Notes: a model not told the origin generated them from the sequence alone. Counted from the first letter of the stretch, positions 16,835 to 25,316 are shown. The stretch: 32,622 nt of DNA from Candidatus Kapaibacterium sp. (GCA_025455735.1 JALOMA010000004.1:1-32622), one strand, 5' to 3'. Translations and numbers: made by a program.

Positions 16835-17495
16835 CGACGAGCCCGCTCTTCGGCGGATGATTCGTATTGCCTTTGAAGCCTCGGGGCATACGGTGGTTCA
16901 GGCCGACGGTGTGCGGACTGGTTTGGCAGAGAGTGTGATGGCGCGCCCGGACTGCATTCTCTTGGACCTTGGGCTACCGGATGGATCGGGTGCAAGCGTA
17001 CTGGAAGAGCTGCGCGCATGGTCCGACGTACCCATCATCGTGCTTACGGCAACCGACAGTGAAGAACTCCGTGTGCGGCTGCTTCGGGGCGGTGCGGATG
17101 ACTTCGTGTCCAAGCCCTTCAGCATGCCAGAATTGTTGGCCCGTGTGGAGGCCGTCACGCGGCGGCGAACCATTGGTCGTGAGCATACCGTCCTACACTG
17201 TGGTACCCTTCGTATGGACGTGATTGGCCACAAGGTATTCGACCGCGAGATTCCGATTCACGTTACCTCTACGGAGTTTGCAATCCTTCGCACGTTCATG
17301 ATGCATGTCGGCAAGGCGGTATCGTATGCCATGATATCGTCGGCCGTATGGGGCCCTCAGGCTCGTACCGATCCACATACCCTTCGTGTGCACATCGCAC
17401 AAATCCGCAAGAAGTTCAGTGGCCTACCCATGTTGACGACGTTGGTGGGATACGGCTATCGACTGGACCCAGGAGAGGAGCAGGGGAAGGGTTAG
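16815..17495 (+). CDS. kdpE: Response regulator KdpE (OmpR/PhoB family)
   Basis: 226 residues. The receiver domain (1-115) has D7 and D8, phospho-acceptor D51 ('CILLDLGLPDGSG'), T78 and K100 ('SKPFSMPELLAR'). The C-terminal winged helix (about 130-222) has 'STEFAILRTFMMHVGKAVSY' and ends with the typical 'TLRVHIAQIRKKF' recognition helix and 'TLVGYGYRLDP' wing. It would bind DNA as a dimer on direct repeats and activate the kdp operon; the repeated CTTGA half-sites at 8791-8837 are the candidate target. The ATG lies inside the end of kdpD. Its stop overlaps by four bases with the stop of the convergent barrel gene (17492-17495). Confidence 0.95.
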   Translation: MTILIVDDEPALRRMIRIAFEASGHTVVQADGVRTGLAESVMARPDCILLDLGLPDGSGASVLEELRAWSDVPIIVLTATDSEELRVRLLRGGADDFVSKPFSMPELLARVEAVTRRRTIGREHTVLHCGTLRMDVIGHKVFDREIPIHVTSTEFAILRTFMMHVGKAVSYAMISSAVWGPQARTDPHTLRVHIAQIRKKFSGLPMLTTLVGYGYRLDPGEEQGKG

Positions 17496-18592
17496 AATGC
17501 TTCGTTGAAGCCGACGTACAGCTGTGCTACTCCTCGATGCACGCCAACGTCCACACGAAGGGCGGCATCATCATCGTTGAAAATCCGAAAGCGCACACCG
17601 CCTCCGATGCCGTAGTGAAATGCCCCCATGCGCATCTGCTGCCAGGCAGGCATCACCTGGCCGGCGTCCACGAAGGCAGCCCCGCTGAAGCGCCAAAACA
17701 AGGGAAAGCGTAGTTCCTGCTGAATGGCTATGGATGTTTGGTCGCGATATCGGCCGTCATAGACGCCGCGGACGCTTGAAGCGCCACCGATATGGGGGAT
17801 CTGCGTGAAGATGGGCGAACCACCAGCATTCCATATCTGGACATGTGCAGCATACGTAAGTCCATCTGCTAGTGGCCTGTACAGGCGGCCATCAATGATC
17901 GTCGTCGTGGCATGGGTCACGCTGCCAAGGGTCTTGCCATAGTGTACAACACTTGCCTCGACGAGTTCACCATCCGTTGGAGCGAAGAGGCTATTGCGCG
18001 TATCGTAGAGGGCAACAATACCCAAACCATTGTACCACCCACCATGTGAACCAGCCAACGTTCGTTGGCCCAGGACAGGCGTGCCACCATCTGCCCGTGG
18101 GGCAATCGACTGAATGTCATCATAGCGCAGTTCGGCACGAAGGCCCAGCGCCAGCCCTCGTCCCACGCGTTCGCCAGTGATGGCATGTATGACTGTGCCG
18201 TGAACGCGAAAGCCCTCGGGAGTATAGATCTCCCGCGCACTTTCGGTGTTGGCATTGCCAATGCCAAAAAAGCCGTAGGGATTGATGTAGTATTCGAGAA
18301 GTCCAGTTACTCGAATGCGATCCTCGGCAGCATACATTTCGGGATACATGCCTGCCCCTGCTTGGCCCTCTTGTGTGTATTCGGCAGCCATGGCAATACT
18401 GCTGGGACGTTTGTCGGAACCACTATCAGGACGAACCGTGTAGAAGCCACCTATGCCACCCATGATGCGCGTCTCTGGCGTATAGGACAGAAACGGTATC
18501 ACCGACAGGGCCGTGCGGGTTTGTTGTACTTCCTGGCCAGCAGCGCGGCCAGCAAGGACGGAGAACAAGGTTATCAGGATGAGTGTTCTCAT
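17492..18592 (-). CDS. BamA/surface-antigen-type outer-membrane beta barrel
   Basis: 366 residues with a signal peptide ('MRTLILITLFSVLAGRAAGQ'). The body is rich in alternating strands and contains the landmark of the Omp85/bacterial surface antigen barrel, 'IGGASSVRGVYDGRYRDQ', followed by 'QQELRFPLFWRFSGAAFVDAGQV', and ends in phenylalanine ('LYVGFNEAF'). There is no POTRA domain, so it is a barrel-only member rather than BamA or TamA themselves; its role, translocation or otherwise, is unknown. The start at 18592 is chosen because the signal peptide begins there; a TTG at 18661 would add 23 residues of non-signal sequence. It converges on kdpE with overlapping stops, so no terminator separates them. 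Confidence 0.8.
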   Translation of the reverse strand: MRTLILITLFSVLAGRAAGQEVQQTRTALSVIPFLSYTPETRIMGGIGGFYTVRPDSGSDKRPSSIAMAAEYTQEGQAGAGMYPEMYAAEDRIRVTGLLEYYINPYGFFGIGNANTESAREIYTPEGFRVHGTVIHAITGERVGRGLALGLRAELRYDDIQSIAPRADGGTPVLGQRTLAGSHGGWYNGLGIVALYDTRNSLFAPTDGELVEASVVHYGKTLGSVTHATTTIIDGRLYRPLADGLTYAAHVQIWNAGGSPIFTQIPHIGGASSVRGVYDGRYRDQTSIAIQQELRFPLFWRFSGAAFVDAGQVMPAWQQMRMGAFHYGIGGGVRFRIFNDDDAALRVDVGVHRGVAQLYVGFNEAF

Positions 18593-18710
18593 GAGCGGGC
18601 GCAACAAACGGACAATCTGCCGGGGAGTTGCAGCCTGGATTGCCGAACGGGGCAAGAGCAAGCCTCAGTCGTAGTTGTGGTTCCCCAAAACGGTACGTCC
18701 GGGGCCCACG

Positions 18711-18745
18711 CCAAACAGTCCCAAAGAGCCACCAAACAGTCCCAA
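18711..18745 (+). promoter_or_regulatory. Candidate LytTR operator: 14-bp repeat at 21-bp spacing
   Basis: CCAAACAGTCCCAA occurs twice without mismatch, at 18711-18724 and 18732-18745. The inner ACAGTCCCA units start at 18715 and 18736, giving 9-bp boxes with a 12-bp spacer, the geometry of LytTR-family sites (AgrA-type ACAGTTAAG, N12, repeat). It lies 93 bases before the DUF2306 gene, whose neighbour encodes a LytTR regulator. Confidence 0.55.
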
Positions 18746-18837
18746 CCCGATGACTGTATTGCCACTTACCCCATTCCGCTGGCCCTTGCTGGATAGAATC
18801 GCTACGTTCGCGGCATCTTGATTCTCCGAGGTATTCC

Positions 18838-19461
18838 ATGACCGTTCCAGATCTTGTCCTTGTTGTTTCCCATGCCCTGGCGGGCACTGTAGCGTTGGCA
18901 GTGGGTACTGCCATTACCATGTTGCCGAAGGGCACGCCCTTGCACCGGCGGTTGGGCAATGTATTCGTGTGGGCCATGCTTGCGGTAGGCCTTTCGGGCA
19001 TCACCATGGCCATTCTTCGTCCCAACTCCTTCCTGATGAATATGGGCATCTTTTCGGCTGCCATGGCCTGGAGTGGCAGGCGCATAATGAAGCATCGAAC
19101 GTCCCGCGTTTACGTGGACGTTGCCCTGGCCATCATTTTGGTGGGAGTAAGCCTAGCGTTGTACGGCATGGCCATGGCGGGGACGGCAGTCGTGATACCC
19201 GTTGTCTTTGCAACAGCCATCCTGATAATGGCAGTCACGGAACTCCGTGTGGCGCTGCAACGGCGGCAAGGCCCCCTTCCCAGAGCGACGGTGCTGGCAC
19301 GGCATATAGGGTTGATGGGTGGGGCGTTGATAGCGTCTTGGACGGCTTTTATCGTTGTGAATGGCGTCGTGCCTTGGCCCATCGTCGGTTGGATAGGGCC
19401 GTCCGTAATCGGAACCGCCATTATCACCCACGCCATACGGAGAAGGGTAGCAAAAGCCTAG
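18838..19461 (+). CDS. DUF2306-like multi-spanning membrane protein
   Basis: 207 residues, almost entirely hydrophobic, with six or seven membrane helices. The opening 'LVLVVSHALAGTVALAVGTA', with a histidine in helix 1, then 'KGTPLHRRLGNVFVWAMLAVGLSG', is typical of DUF2306 proteins, where 'H...G..A...G' and 'G...H...G' patterns recur. Function of the family is not established. GAGG lies six bases before the ATG at 18838. The stop overlaps the stop of the LytTR regulator gene on the other strand (CTAG, 19458-19461). The LytTR-like repeats upstream suggest that this gene is the target of that regulator, by inference. Confidence 0.75.
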   Translation: MTVPDLVLVVSHALAGTVALAVGTAITMLPKGTPLHRRLGNVFVWAMLAVGLSGITMAILRPNSFLMNMGIFSAAMAWSGRRIMKHRTSRVYVDVALAIILVGVSLALYGMAMAGTAVVIPVVFATAILIMAVTELRVALQRRQGPLPRATVLARHIGLMGGALIASWTAFIVVNGVVPWPIVGWIGPSVIGTAIITHAIRRRVAKA

Positions 19462-20375
19462 ACAGAACTACGTTCGGCAGCACTGGGAATGCGGCTACGC
19501 GTTGGGAGTACCAACCGTAATTCGGTGCTGCGGCTGCGGGAAACGGCAACATCCCTCAAGGGCCCAACGGAAAGGCGATATCCCTGTGCGGTGCCCGAGA
19601 CATGATCCACACGGTCCAGATTGACGATATGCGATCGGTGGCAGCGCCAGAAGCAAAGGGGTAGATTTCCAGCCTCTTCAAGAGCACGCAAGGACGTGCG
19701 AATGAGAACGGTGCGCAGGCCCTGGGCGTCATGAATGGTACACTCAACGTAGTTGTCTGCCGAGGTAAGCAAGAGTACCTCGTCAGCATTGATGGAGAGT
19801 GCGGTGCGCCCTTCATCGTCACTGATGTTCACCATAGGCCGTGCGTTGTGTTCTGGTGGCGCGTGCATGCTATCCTCGATGGTACGGGCACCGGCAACAA
19901 AGACGTTCCTGTAGCGCACCAGCTGCAGCAAGACCAGGATGGTTGCGGGAAACACTCCTACGGCCGCCGTCATGACCTGGAAGGCAAGGAACAGCCATGG
20001 CGACATGTCGATGGCAAATACGACGGCGGTGAAGACCGTGTTCCCGAGGCCGATTGTGGCAATCGTGATGACGAGTTCAACAATCTCCTTGCCTGCCGTC
20101 CACGATCGCTCGGCATAGGGTTTGGGAATCAGGGAAGGAACACATACACCAACAAGAATCATGCATAGTCCCGTGATCACTCCGTACCCAATAAGGATAA
20201 GATGCGAGGGAATTGTTGTTGGAACCAGTTCCAAGCTATGAAGACCGAAGGGGCGAAAGACGCCAAGGAACAGGGTGACGAACGTGGCCGTGCCCAAGGC
20301 CATCGTGAGGCGCTTCTTGTGGCCTTCCGTTCGTGGAAACGGGCTTGCAAGCACGGTGCGAAGAGGTTGGAGCAT
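19458..20375 (-). CDS. Membrane-anchored LytTR-family transcriptional regulator
   Basis: 305 residues. An N-terminal half with four membrane helices (about 25-45, 57-80, 96-121 and 124-152) is followed by a short linker and a LytTR DNA-binding domain (about 200-300) with 'DEVLLLTSADNYVECTIHD', 'IRTSLRALEEA' and 'FWRCHRSHIVNLDRVDHV', the hallmark motifs. There is no receiver domain, so regulation must come through the membrane segment or a partner protein. Start 20375 ('MLQPLRTVLASPFPRTEG') is preferred to 20426, since the extra 17 residues look unstructured and would leave only five bases before the divergent TonB receptor; the choice is not certain. The stop overlaps that of the DUF2306 gene. 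Confidence 0.85.
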   Translation of the reverse strand: MLQPLRTVLASPFPRTEGHKKRLTMALGTATFVTLFLGVFRPFGLHSLELVPTTIPSHLILIGYGVITGLCMILVGVCVPSLIPKPYAERSWTAGKEIVELVITIATIGLGNTVFTAVVFAIDMSPWLFLAFQVMTAAVGVFPATILVLLQLVRYRNVFVAGARTIEDSMHAPPEHNARPMVNISDDEGRTALSINADEVLLLTSADNYVECTIHDAQGLRTVLIRTSLRALEEAGNLPLCFWRCHRSHIVNLDRVDHVSGTAQGYRLSVGPLRDVAVSRSRSTELRLVLPTRSRIPSAAERSSV

Positions 20376-20431
20376 GATGCAAGATAGTGCAGGCCTCTCA
20401 TCAGGACGCTGCGCCGTAGGTTGCATGTTCC

Positions 20432-22672
20432 ATGAAGATACGTCTCCTGATTGCCATCCTTCTCATGATGGGTCCACTCGTTGCCCCATGCGCCGAAGTG
20501 GGTTCAGTGGGCGGTACGGTGCGCGATGCCGAAACGGGGTTTCCCCTTGCTGGTGCTACCATCCGCATCGTGGGCACGTCCCTTGGTGCCATCACCAAAC
20601 GCGACGGATCCTTCGACATAGCGTTGGTGCCCCCGGGCCGCTACACGATTTCCTGTTCACTCATTGGCTACTTGGCCAAGCTGGAAACGGAAACCGTTGT
20701 GCTGGCACATCGCAAGGCCGTGGTAGACGTTTCCCTGACGTCCAGTGCCAAACAATCCACGGAAATTGTAGTCCAGGCATCGGCGTTCGATCGCGGCGCC
20801 GCTGCCGGTGTGTCGCGCTTTGATCTCAACGCCGAAGAGGTACGCAGGATGCCCTCTGGCGTTGGCGACGTCTCTCGAATCCTCACAAACACCGTCTCTG
20901 CCGTCCAAACGGAAGATCAAAGCAATGACCTTATCGTACGCGGGGGAGCACCTGCCGAGACAGGCTTTTATATCGACGGAGTATTTACGCCCAATATCAA
21001 CCACTTTCCACAGCAAGGAGCCTCGGGAGGAAATGTCAGTATCCTGAACCTGGACTTCGTGAGTAATCTTACCCTGATGGCCGGCGGATTCGATGCGACA
21101 TTTGGTGATAGGGCATCCGGCATGGTAGACATTCGTCTGCGGGAGGGAAGCCGCCAAGGACTCAGGGCCCAGGCTGATCTTACCATGACAGGGCTCGGCG
21201 CTAGCCTAGAGGGGCCCATAGGCCAAGGTGGATCGTTTATGCTCAGCGCCCGCCATAGTTGGTTGGATGCCATCGTAGCACTCCTCGATGTAGGTAAGGC
21301 ACCCAACTTTGGTGACGTCCAGGGCAAACTTGTCCTCGATATCGACTCCACCCACAAACTCTCGGCAATAGGGATTCAAGGCCTTAGCTCCTATTCCCGG
21401 ACACGAAGTTTCGCCATCGAAGATCAAGAGCGTACCTATGGTGACGAGCGCTATTCGGTAGGGACCTATGGTTTGACGTGGAACGCACTATGGAACACAA
21501 CGGTGGTTACCAATACCACCATAGGGCATGCCACCATACGCACATCATCGAGCTTCAAGGCCGTGGAGAACGACTCCGTCACCGAGGATGCCCGCACCAC
21601 GGACGACGTCACCAACCTACGATCCGTAACAACATGGTTGGCCAGCGATGCCACAACCCTTGATGCCGGTCTGGAGGTCCGTCACAGGTCTACCAGCGCC
21701 GTGGATCCCGCAGGCCTGACCATCCAACCGCTCCAGAACCTCACAACATCACTCTTTGCCTCGCTGCGGCACCGCCTTGGTTTGCTTTCGATCGTAGGTG
21801 GTCTGCGTCTAACGCATATCGGAGCGCTGAACCAAACCGTCCTGGACCCTCGCCTCAGTCTAACCTACACGGCTCTTGACAACCTGTGGGCTACCGTTGC
21901 CGTGGGCACCTATCAGCAGGAGCTACCGCCTTTTCTTCGTGGTCAGCAGAGTGGCGTCACTCTGCTCTCGCCATATGCCTTCCATGCGATCGCTTCCATT
22001 ACGTGGCTGCCGACGTCGGACGTACGGGTTACGTTGGAAGGCTATCGCAAGACCTATGAACGTTTTCCGATGAGCACGGACTCACCCCATGCATTTATCC
22101 TTGATGCGGTGCAGGGCGATCGAACGTCGTTCCCGTCCTTGGGCCAACTTGAATCGTCCGGAAGGGCCACCGCCGTAGGTGCCGAGCTTTCGATACAAAA
22201 GCGATTGGCAGACCGTTGGACTGGGCTGTTGGGCGGCGCAGTCACGTCATCACGTTATTCCGACATCGCCCAAGGCCAATCCCGGCGCCGAACCTTCGAT
22301 GTTCGCGCCGTAGCAACCGGGCTTATCGGCTACGCCCCATCCGAAAGCTGGATGTTCTCCGTCCGTGCTGTCCTGGCAGGGGGCCAGGCCACCACTCCGG
22401 TTGATCTCCAAGCCTCCATTCGGGCTGGGCGCACGATACGGCTCGATGAAGCAACAAATACAGGTACCCTTCCAGCCTACTTCTCAGCAAGCGCGCGCGT
22501 GGACAAACGATGGTTCCTGGGCACCACCACCCTTACCACATTCCTCATGGTGGTGAACGTTACCAATCGCCGGAACGTCCGTGCCGAGGTATACAATGCC
22601 TCTCTCGGCCGCATTGACTTCGATACCATGTGGGGCATTATCCCCGTCTTCGGTGTCGACGTTGACATGTGA
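20432..22672 (+). CDS. TonB-dependent outer-membrane receptor 1
   Basis: 746 residues. Signal peptide about 1-21; a carboxypeptidase-regulatory-like beta sandwich (about 25-100, 'GTVRDAETGFPLAGATIRIVGT', 'TKRDGSFDIALVPPGRYTI'); plug domain (about 105-235, 'NDLIVRGGAPAETGFYIDGV', 'GGFDATFGDRASGMVDIRLREG'); then a beta barrel. The architecture is that of Bacteroidota TonB receptors taking up siderophores, vitamins, glycans or peptides with energy from TonB; the ligand cannot be read from sequence. No SusD-like partner follows, arguing against a glycan-uptake pair. The last residue is Met ('VFGVDVDM') rather than the usual aromatic. It is divergent from the LytTR gene with a gap of only 56 bases. 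Confidence 0.87.
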   Translation: MKIRLLIAILLMMGPLVAPCAEVGSVGGTVRDAETGFPLAGATIRIVGTSLGAITKRDGSFDIALVPPGRYTISCSLIGYLAKLETETVVLAHRKAVVDVSLTSSAKQSTEIVVQASAFDRGAAAGVSRFDLNAEEVRRMPSGVGDVSRILTNTVSAVQTEDQSNDLIVRGGAPAETGFYIDGVFTPNINHFPQQGASGGNVSILNLDFVSNLTLMAGGFDATFGDRASGMVDIRLREGSRQGLRAQADLTMTGLGASLEGPIGQGGSFMLSARHSWLDAIVALLDVGKAPNFGDVQGKLVLDIDSTHKLSAIGIQGLSSYSRTRSFAIEDQERTYGDERYSVGTYGLTWNALWNTTVVTNTTIGHATIRTSSSFKAVENDSVTEDARTTDDVTNLRSVTTWLASDATTLDAGLEVRHRSTSAVDPAGLTIQPLQNLTTSLFASLRHRLGLLSIVGGLRLTHIGALNQTVLDPRLSLTYTALDNLWATVAVGTYQQELPPFLRGQQSGVTLLSPYAFHAIASITWLPTSDVRVTLEGYRKTYERFPMSTDSPHAFILDAVQGDRTSFPSLGQLESSGRATAVGAELSIQKRLADRWTGLLGGAVTSSRYSDIAQGQSRRRTFDVRAVATGLIGYAPSESWMFSVRAVLAGGQATTPVDLQASIRAGRTIRLDEATNTGTLPAYFSASARVDKRWFLGTTTLTTFLMVVNVTNRRNVRAEVYNASLGRIDFDTMWGIIPVFGVDVDM

Positions 22673-22698
22673 CAAGGCCCCTTTTCGATGTTTCAATG

Positions 22699-22729
22699 TT
22701 TCTTGAAATCACAAAAAGGTGTATGTTTG
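22699..22729 (+). promoter_or_regulatory. Bacteroidota-type promoter for TonB receptor 2
   Basis: TATGTTTG (22722-22729) fits the TAnnTTTG -7 consensus exactly. TTTC (22699-22702), three of four matching the -33 TTTG, lies 19 bases upstream. The predicted transcription start is near 22736, at the edge of the palindrome that follows. Motif-based inference. Confidence 0.5.
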
Positions 22730-22735
22730 CATGCC

Positions 22736-22751
22736 GACCGACTGGTCGGTC
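22736..22751. promoter_or_regulatory. TetR-type palindromic operator
   Basis: GACCGAC-TG-GTCGGTC: two perfect 7-bp arms with a 2-bp centre. Its sequence resembles the ACCGACNNGTCGGT operators bound by many TetR-family repressors. It starts seven bases after the -7 element and so overlaps the predicted start of transcription, an ideal place for repression of TonB receptor 2. Confidence 0.5.
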
Positions 22752-22781
22752 TTCTTTATTCACCTTCGAAGATGCTTCTCC

Positions 22782-25226
22782 ATGGTTGTACCATACGTGT
22801 TGATGATGCTGGTACTGGCAGCAACGGTTGCAGCTGCCGGAACGATAGGCGGTACAGTGAAAGATGCAGCCACAGGCAAACCGATCGATGGCGTACGTGT
22901 TCGCATTCTGCAGCTGAACAAGCTCACGCAAACGGACGCAAACGGGGCTTACATTTTCCGAGACATTCCTATTGGGAACTATGCCGTACAGTTCTCCACA
23001 CCGGGGTGGAATACCGTAACGAGAAACGTCACGGTGGCCGATGACGTGGAAGGGTCCTTGTTCATCGACATGCAGCAAACAAAGGATCGCGAAATCATCG
23101 TCTACTCCGCCGCTCGGTCTCCGCAAAAAATCACGGACGCACCGGCGGCAATCAGTGTCGTTACCAGTGACCAAATACAACGGGCTGCACCTACGGGTCA
23201 AGTGGCCAGGACGATGGAGAATCTCCCTGGAGTGGACGTTGTGCAGTCTGGGGCGAATGACTTCAACATCAATACGCGGGGATTCAACAACTCGATTACC
23301 CGGCGAACACTGGTGTTGATAGACGGGCGGGATCCGTCCACGCCGCTGATCAATTTGAATGAATGGAATTCGCTGTCGGGTATCATGGATGACGTTTCAA
23401 GCATCGAAGTCGTTCGTGGTCCAGGATCGGCCCTCTACGGTCAAAACGCCTACAACGGCGTCATCAACATCCGCACGGCAGCGCCGCGCGAAGTATTAGG
23501 AACACAACTGACACTTGGTGTTGGAGAATGGGAGACCTACCGTGCCAATGTTCGGCACGCCGGTGAGTTAGGCAACCTCTCGTACAAGTTCACCATGGGG
23601 GCATCGACGCAGCTGAACTACGGCCTTGTGTCCCGCCAAGCCAGCGTAGGTGCCGAATATCCCGATCTACAACCCGCCCTGACGGCTGCACGTGCTTTTG
23701 ACATTCCCTCGCGGACGATAACGGACAAGACGCGGCGGCCCTATCAGGTTGCCACAACGCTTCGGTTCGACTATGACCTGTTGGACAACAGCGCTGTTAT
23801 TCTGGAAGGTGGATACACTGCGAGTGGTAACGAGATGTACGTCAACCAGACCGGGCGACTGCTTGTGCAACGTGTTGAGAAGCCGTTCGTGCGTGCTGCC
23901 TACCAAAGCGAGCGATTCACCATTCAAGGCCTATGGCAGCGGCGTACCACGCCGGACGAGCTTCCGCAATTGGTCTACAATGCCAATGCTCGATCCTTGG
24001 AGAACTCGGACGTAGCCGGGCTGGATGCCCAGTATAACAACACGCTGCTTGACGGATCCATCCGTTACATCGTGGGTGCACAATTCGACCATCAGGACGT
24101 ATCGTCACCAACATCGATCAATGGCGTATTCCAGCCCGATATGACACTGATATCACCGGAGCGCGTTTCGGCGAATTTCTTTGGAGCCTATGGACAGCTG
24201 GAGTGGAAAGCATCGGAAATCGTCAGCTTGATCGGTGCAGCCCGGGTAGACGGTTCACGGTTGTTCCCAACGCAGTTCTCGCCCAAGTTGGGCCTTGTTG
24301 TTACCCCCGTTGCCGGCCAGTCCTTTCGGGTAACGCTGAATCGCTCATTCCTGCGTCCCAGTTATACGGAACTGTATCGCAGATCGCCTGCCGGTGCTCC
24401 CGTCAATTTTGCTCGTACGGACTCGATCGTCAACAGTGCCTTGCGCTCGCGCTTTGGTGCGGACGTTGACACCCTGAACACAGGCGTGGTGAGTCAGTTC
24501 AACCTTGGCAATCCGGAACTCGAGCCAGAAAAAGCCCTCAGCTTGGAGCTCGGCTATCGTGGATCCGTTACGGACCGGTTACTGGTTACCGCCGATGTGT
24601 ACTACAACCGTCGAACGGACTTCATTTCGGCACCGCTACCGGGAATCACGCAGGACATCTATCCTGGTTATCGCGTCAACCTTGGCAATGCAGACGTCAA
24701 CCGCTTTGCCGACAGCGTGCTGGCTGCCACGCTCGGCGCTCAGTACAGCCGTTTGAGCGTGTATGAGGGACGTCCGACGAACGTCATCGCCCCCAGGAAC
24801 GTGGCTGCCATTGATGAATATGGTCTCGAAGTGTCGGCAACCTACGTGCTTACGCCCGAGTTGAGCATCATTGGCAACTATGCCTACTTCGACTTCAACG
24901 TTGTTTCGAATGAAGCGTCGGCCCAGCGCATTGTGCCGAATACGTCGCGCCACAGAGCCAACCTGACGTTGGACTACACGGCACCCAATCTCTATGACGC
25001 ATCGGTGACGGTGCGCTGGACGGACCGATTCAAGTGGCTGGCTGGTGCCTTCGAAGGAACAGTACCAGCGTATGCGGTGGTGAATCTCTCCGCAGGCTAT
25101 TTTGTCACGCACGACCTTCGCATCGGCGTCAATGTCTTCAACGTTTTGGATCATGCCCACTATCAGATTTTTGGTGGCACCATCCTACGCCGTCAGGCCT
25201 CGCTGGCAGCTACATACAGGTTCTAA
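22782..25226 (+). CDS. TonB-dependent outer-membrane receptor 2
   Basis: 814 residues from ATG 22782. Signal peptide 'MVVPYVLMMLVLAATVAAAG'; carboxypeptidase-regulatory-like domain (about 20-100, 'GTVKDAATGKPIDGVRVRIL', 'TDANGAYIFRDIPIGNY'); plug (about 105-240, 'ITDAPAAISVVTSDQIQ', 'NTRGFNNSITRRTLVLIDGR', 'IEVVRGPGSALYGQNAYNGVINI'); and a 22-strand-type barrel with 'LNRSFLRPSYTELY' and 'LGNPELEPEKALSLELGYRG', ending in phenylalanine ('SLAATYRF'). This matches FepA/CirA/BtuB-like receptors more closely than the SusC type. The ligand is unknown. The in-frame upstream codon at 22719 lies in the promoter and palindrome region and is rejected. A strong terminator follows 27 bases downstream. Confidence 0.9.
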   Translation: MVVPYVLMMLVLAATVAAAGTIGGTVKDAATGKPIDGVRVRILQLNKLTQTDANGAYIFRDIPIGNYAVQFSTPGWNTVTRNVTVADDVEGSLFIDMQQTKDREIIVYSAARSPQKITDAPAAISVVTSDQIQRAAPTGQVARTMENLPGVDVVQSGANDFNINTRGFNNSITRRTLVLIDGRDPSTPLINLNEWNSLSGIMDDVSSIEVVRGPGSALYGQNAYNGVINIRTAAPREVLGTQLTLGVGEWETYRANVRHAGELGNLSYKFTMGASTQLNYGLVSRQASVGAEYPDLQPALTAARAFDIPSRTITDKTRRPYQVATTLRFDYDLLDNSAVILEGGYTASGNEMYVNQTGRLLVQRVEKPFVRAAYQSERFTIQGLWQRRTTPDELPQLVYNANARSLENSDVAGLDAQYNNTLLDGSIRYIVGAQFDHQDVSSPTSINGVFQPDMTLISPERVSANFFGAYGQLEWKASEIVSLIGAARVDGSRLFPTQFSPKLGLVVTPVAGQSFRVTLNRSFLRPSYTELYRRSPAGAPVNFARTDSIVNSALRSRFGADVDTLNTGVVSQFNLGNPELEPEKALSLELGYRGSVTDRLLVTADVYYNRRTDFISAPLPGITQDIYPGYRVNLGNADVNRFADSVLAATLGAQYSRLSVYEGRPTNVIAPRNVAAIDEYGLEVSATYVLTPELSIIGNYAYFDFNVVSNEASAQRIVPNTSRHRANLTLDYTAPNLYDASVTVRWTDRFKWLAGAFEGTVPAYAVVNLSAGYFVTHDLRIGVNVFNVLDHAHYQIFGGTILRRQASLAATYRF

Positions 25227-25253
25227 GGCACGTTGATTGCCACGCTAACGATG

Positions 25254-25291
25254 ACGGCTCCCCATTTCACATGGGGAGCCGTTCTTGTTCT
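25254..25291 (+). terminator. Rho-independent terminator after TonB receptor 2
   Basis: ACGGCTCCCCAT (25254-25265) and ATGGGGAGCCGT (25271-25282) form a perfect 12-bp stem with a five-base loop, followed by TCTTGTTCT. The T-tract is interrupted but pyrimidine-rich. No T-run follows on the minus strand, so it mainly serves the plus-strand gene. Confidence 0.8.
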
Positions 25292-25316
25292 GAGACGATC
25301 GGCAGTCGTCAAGGAG

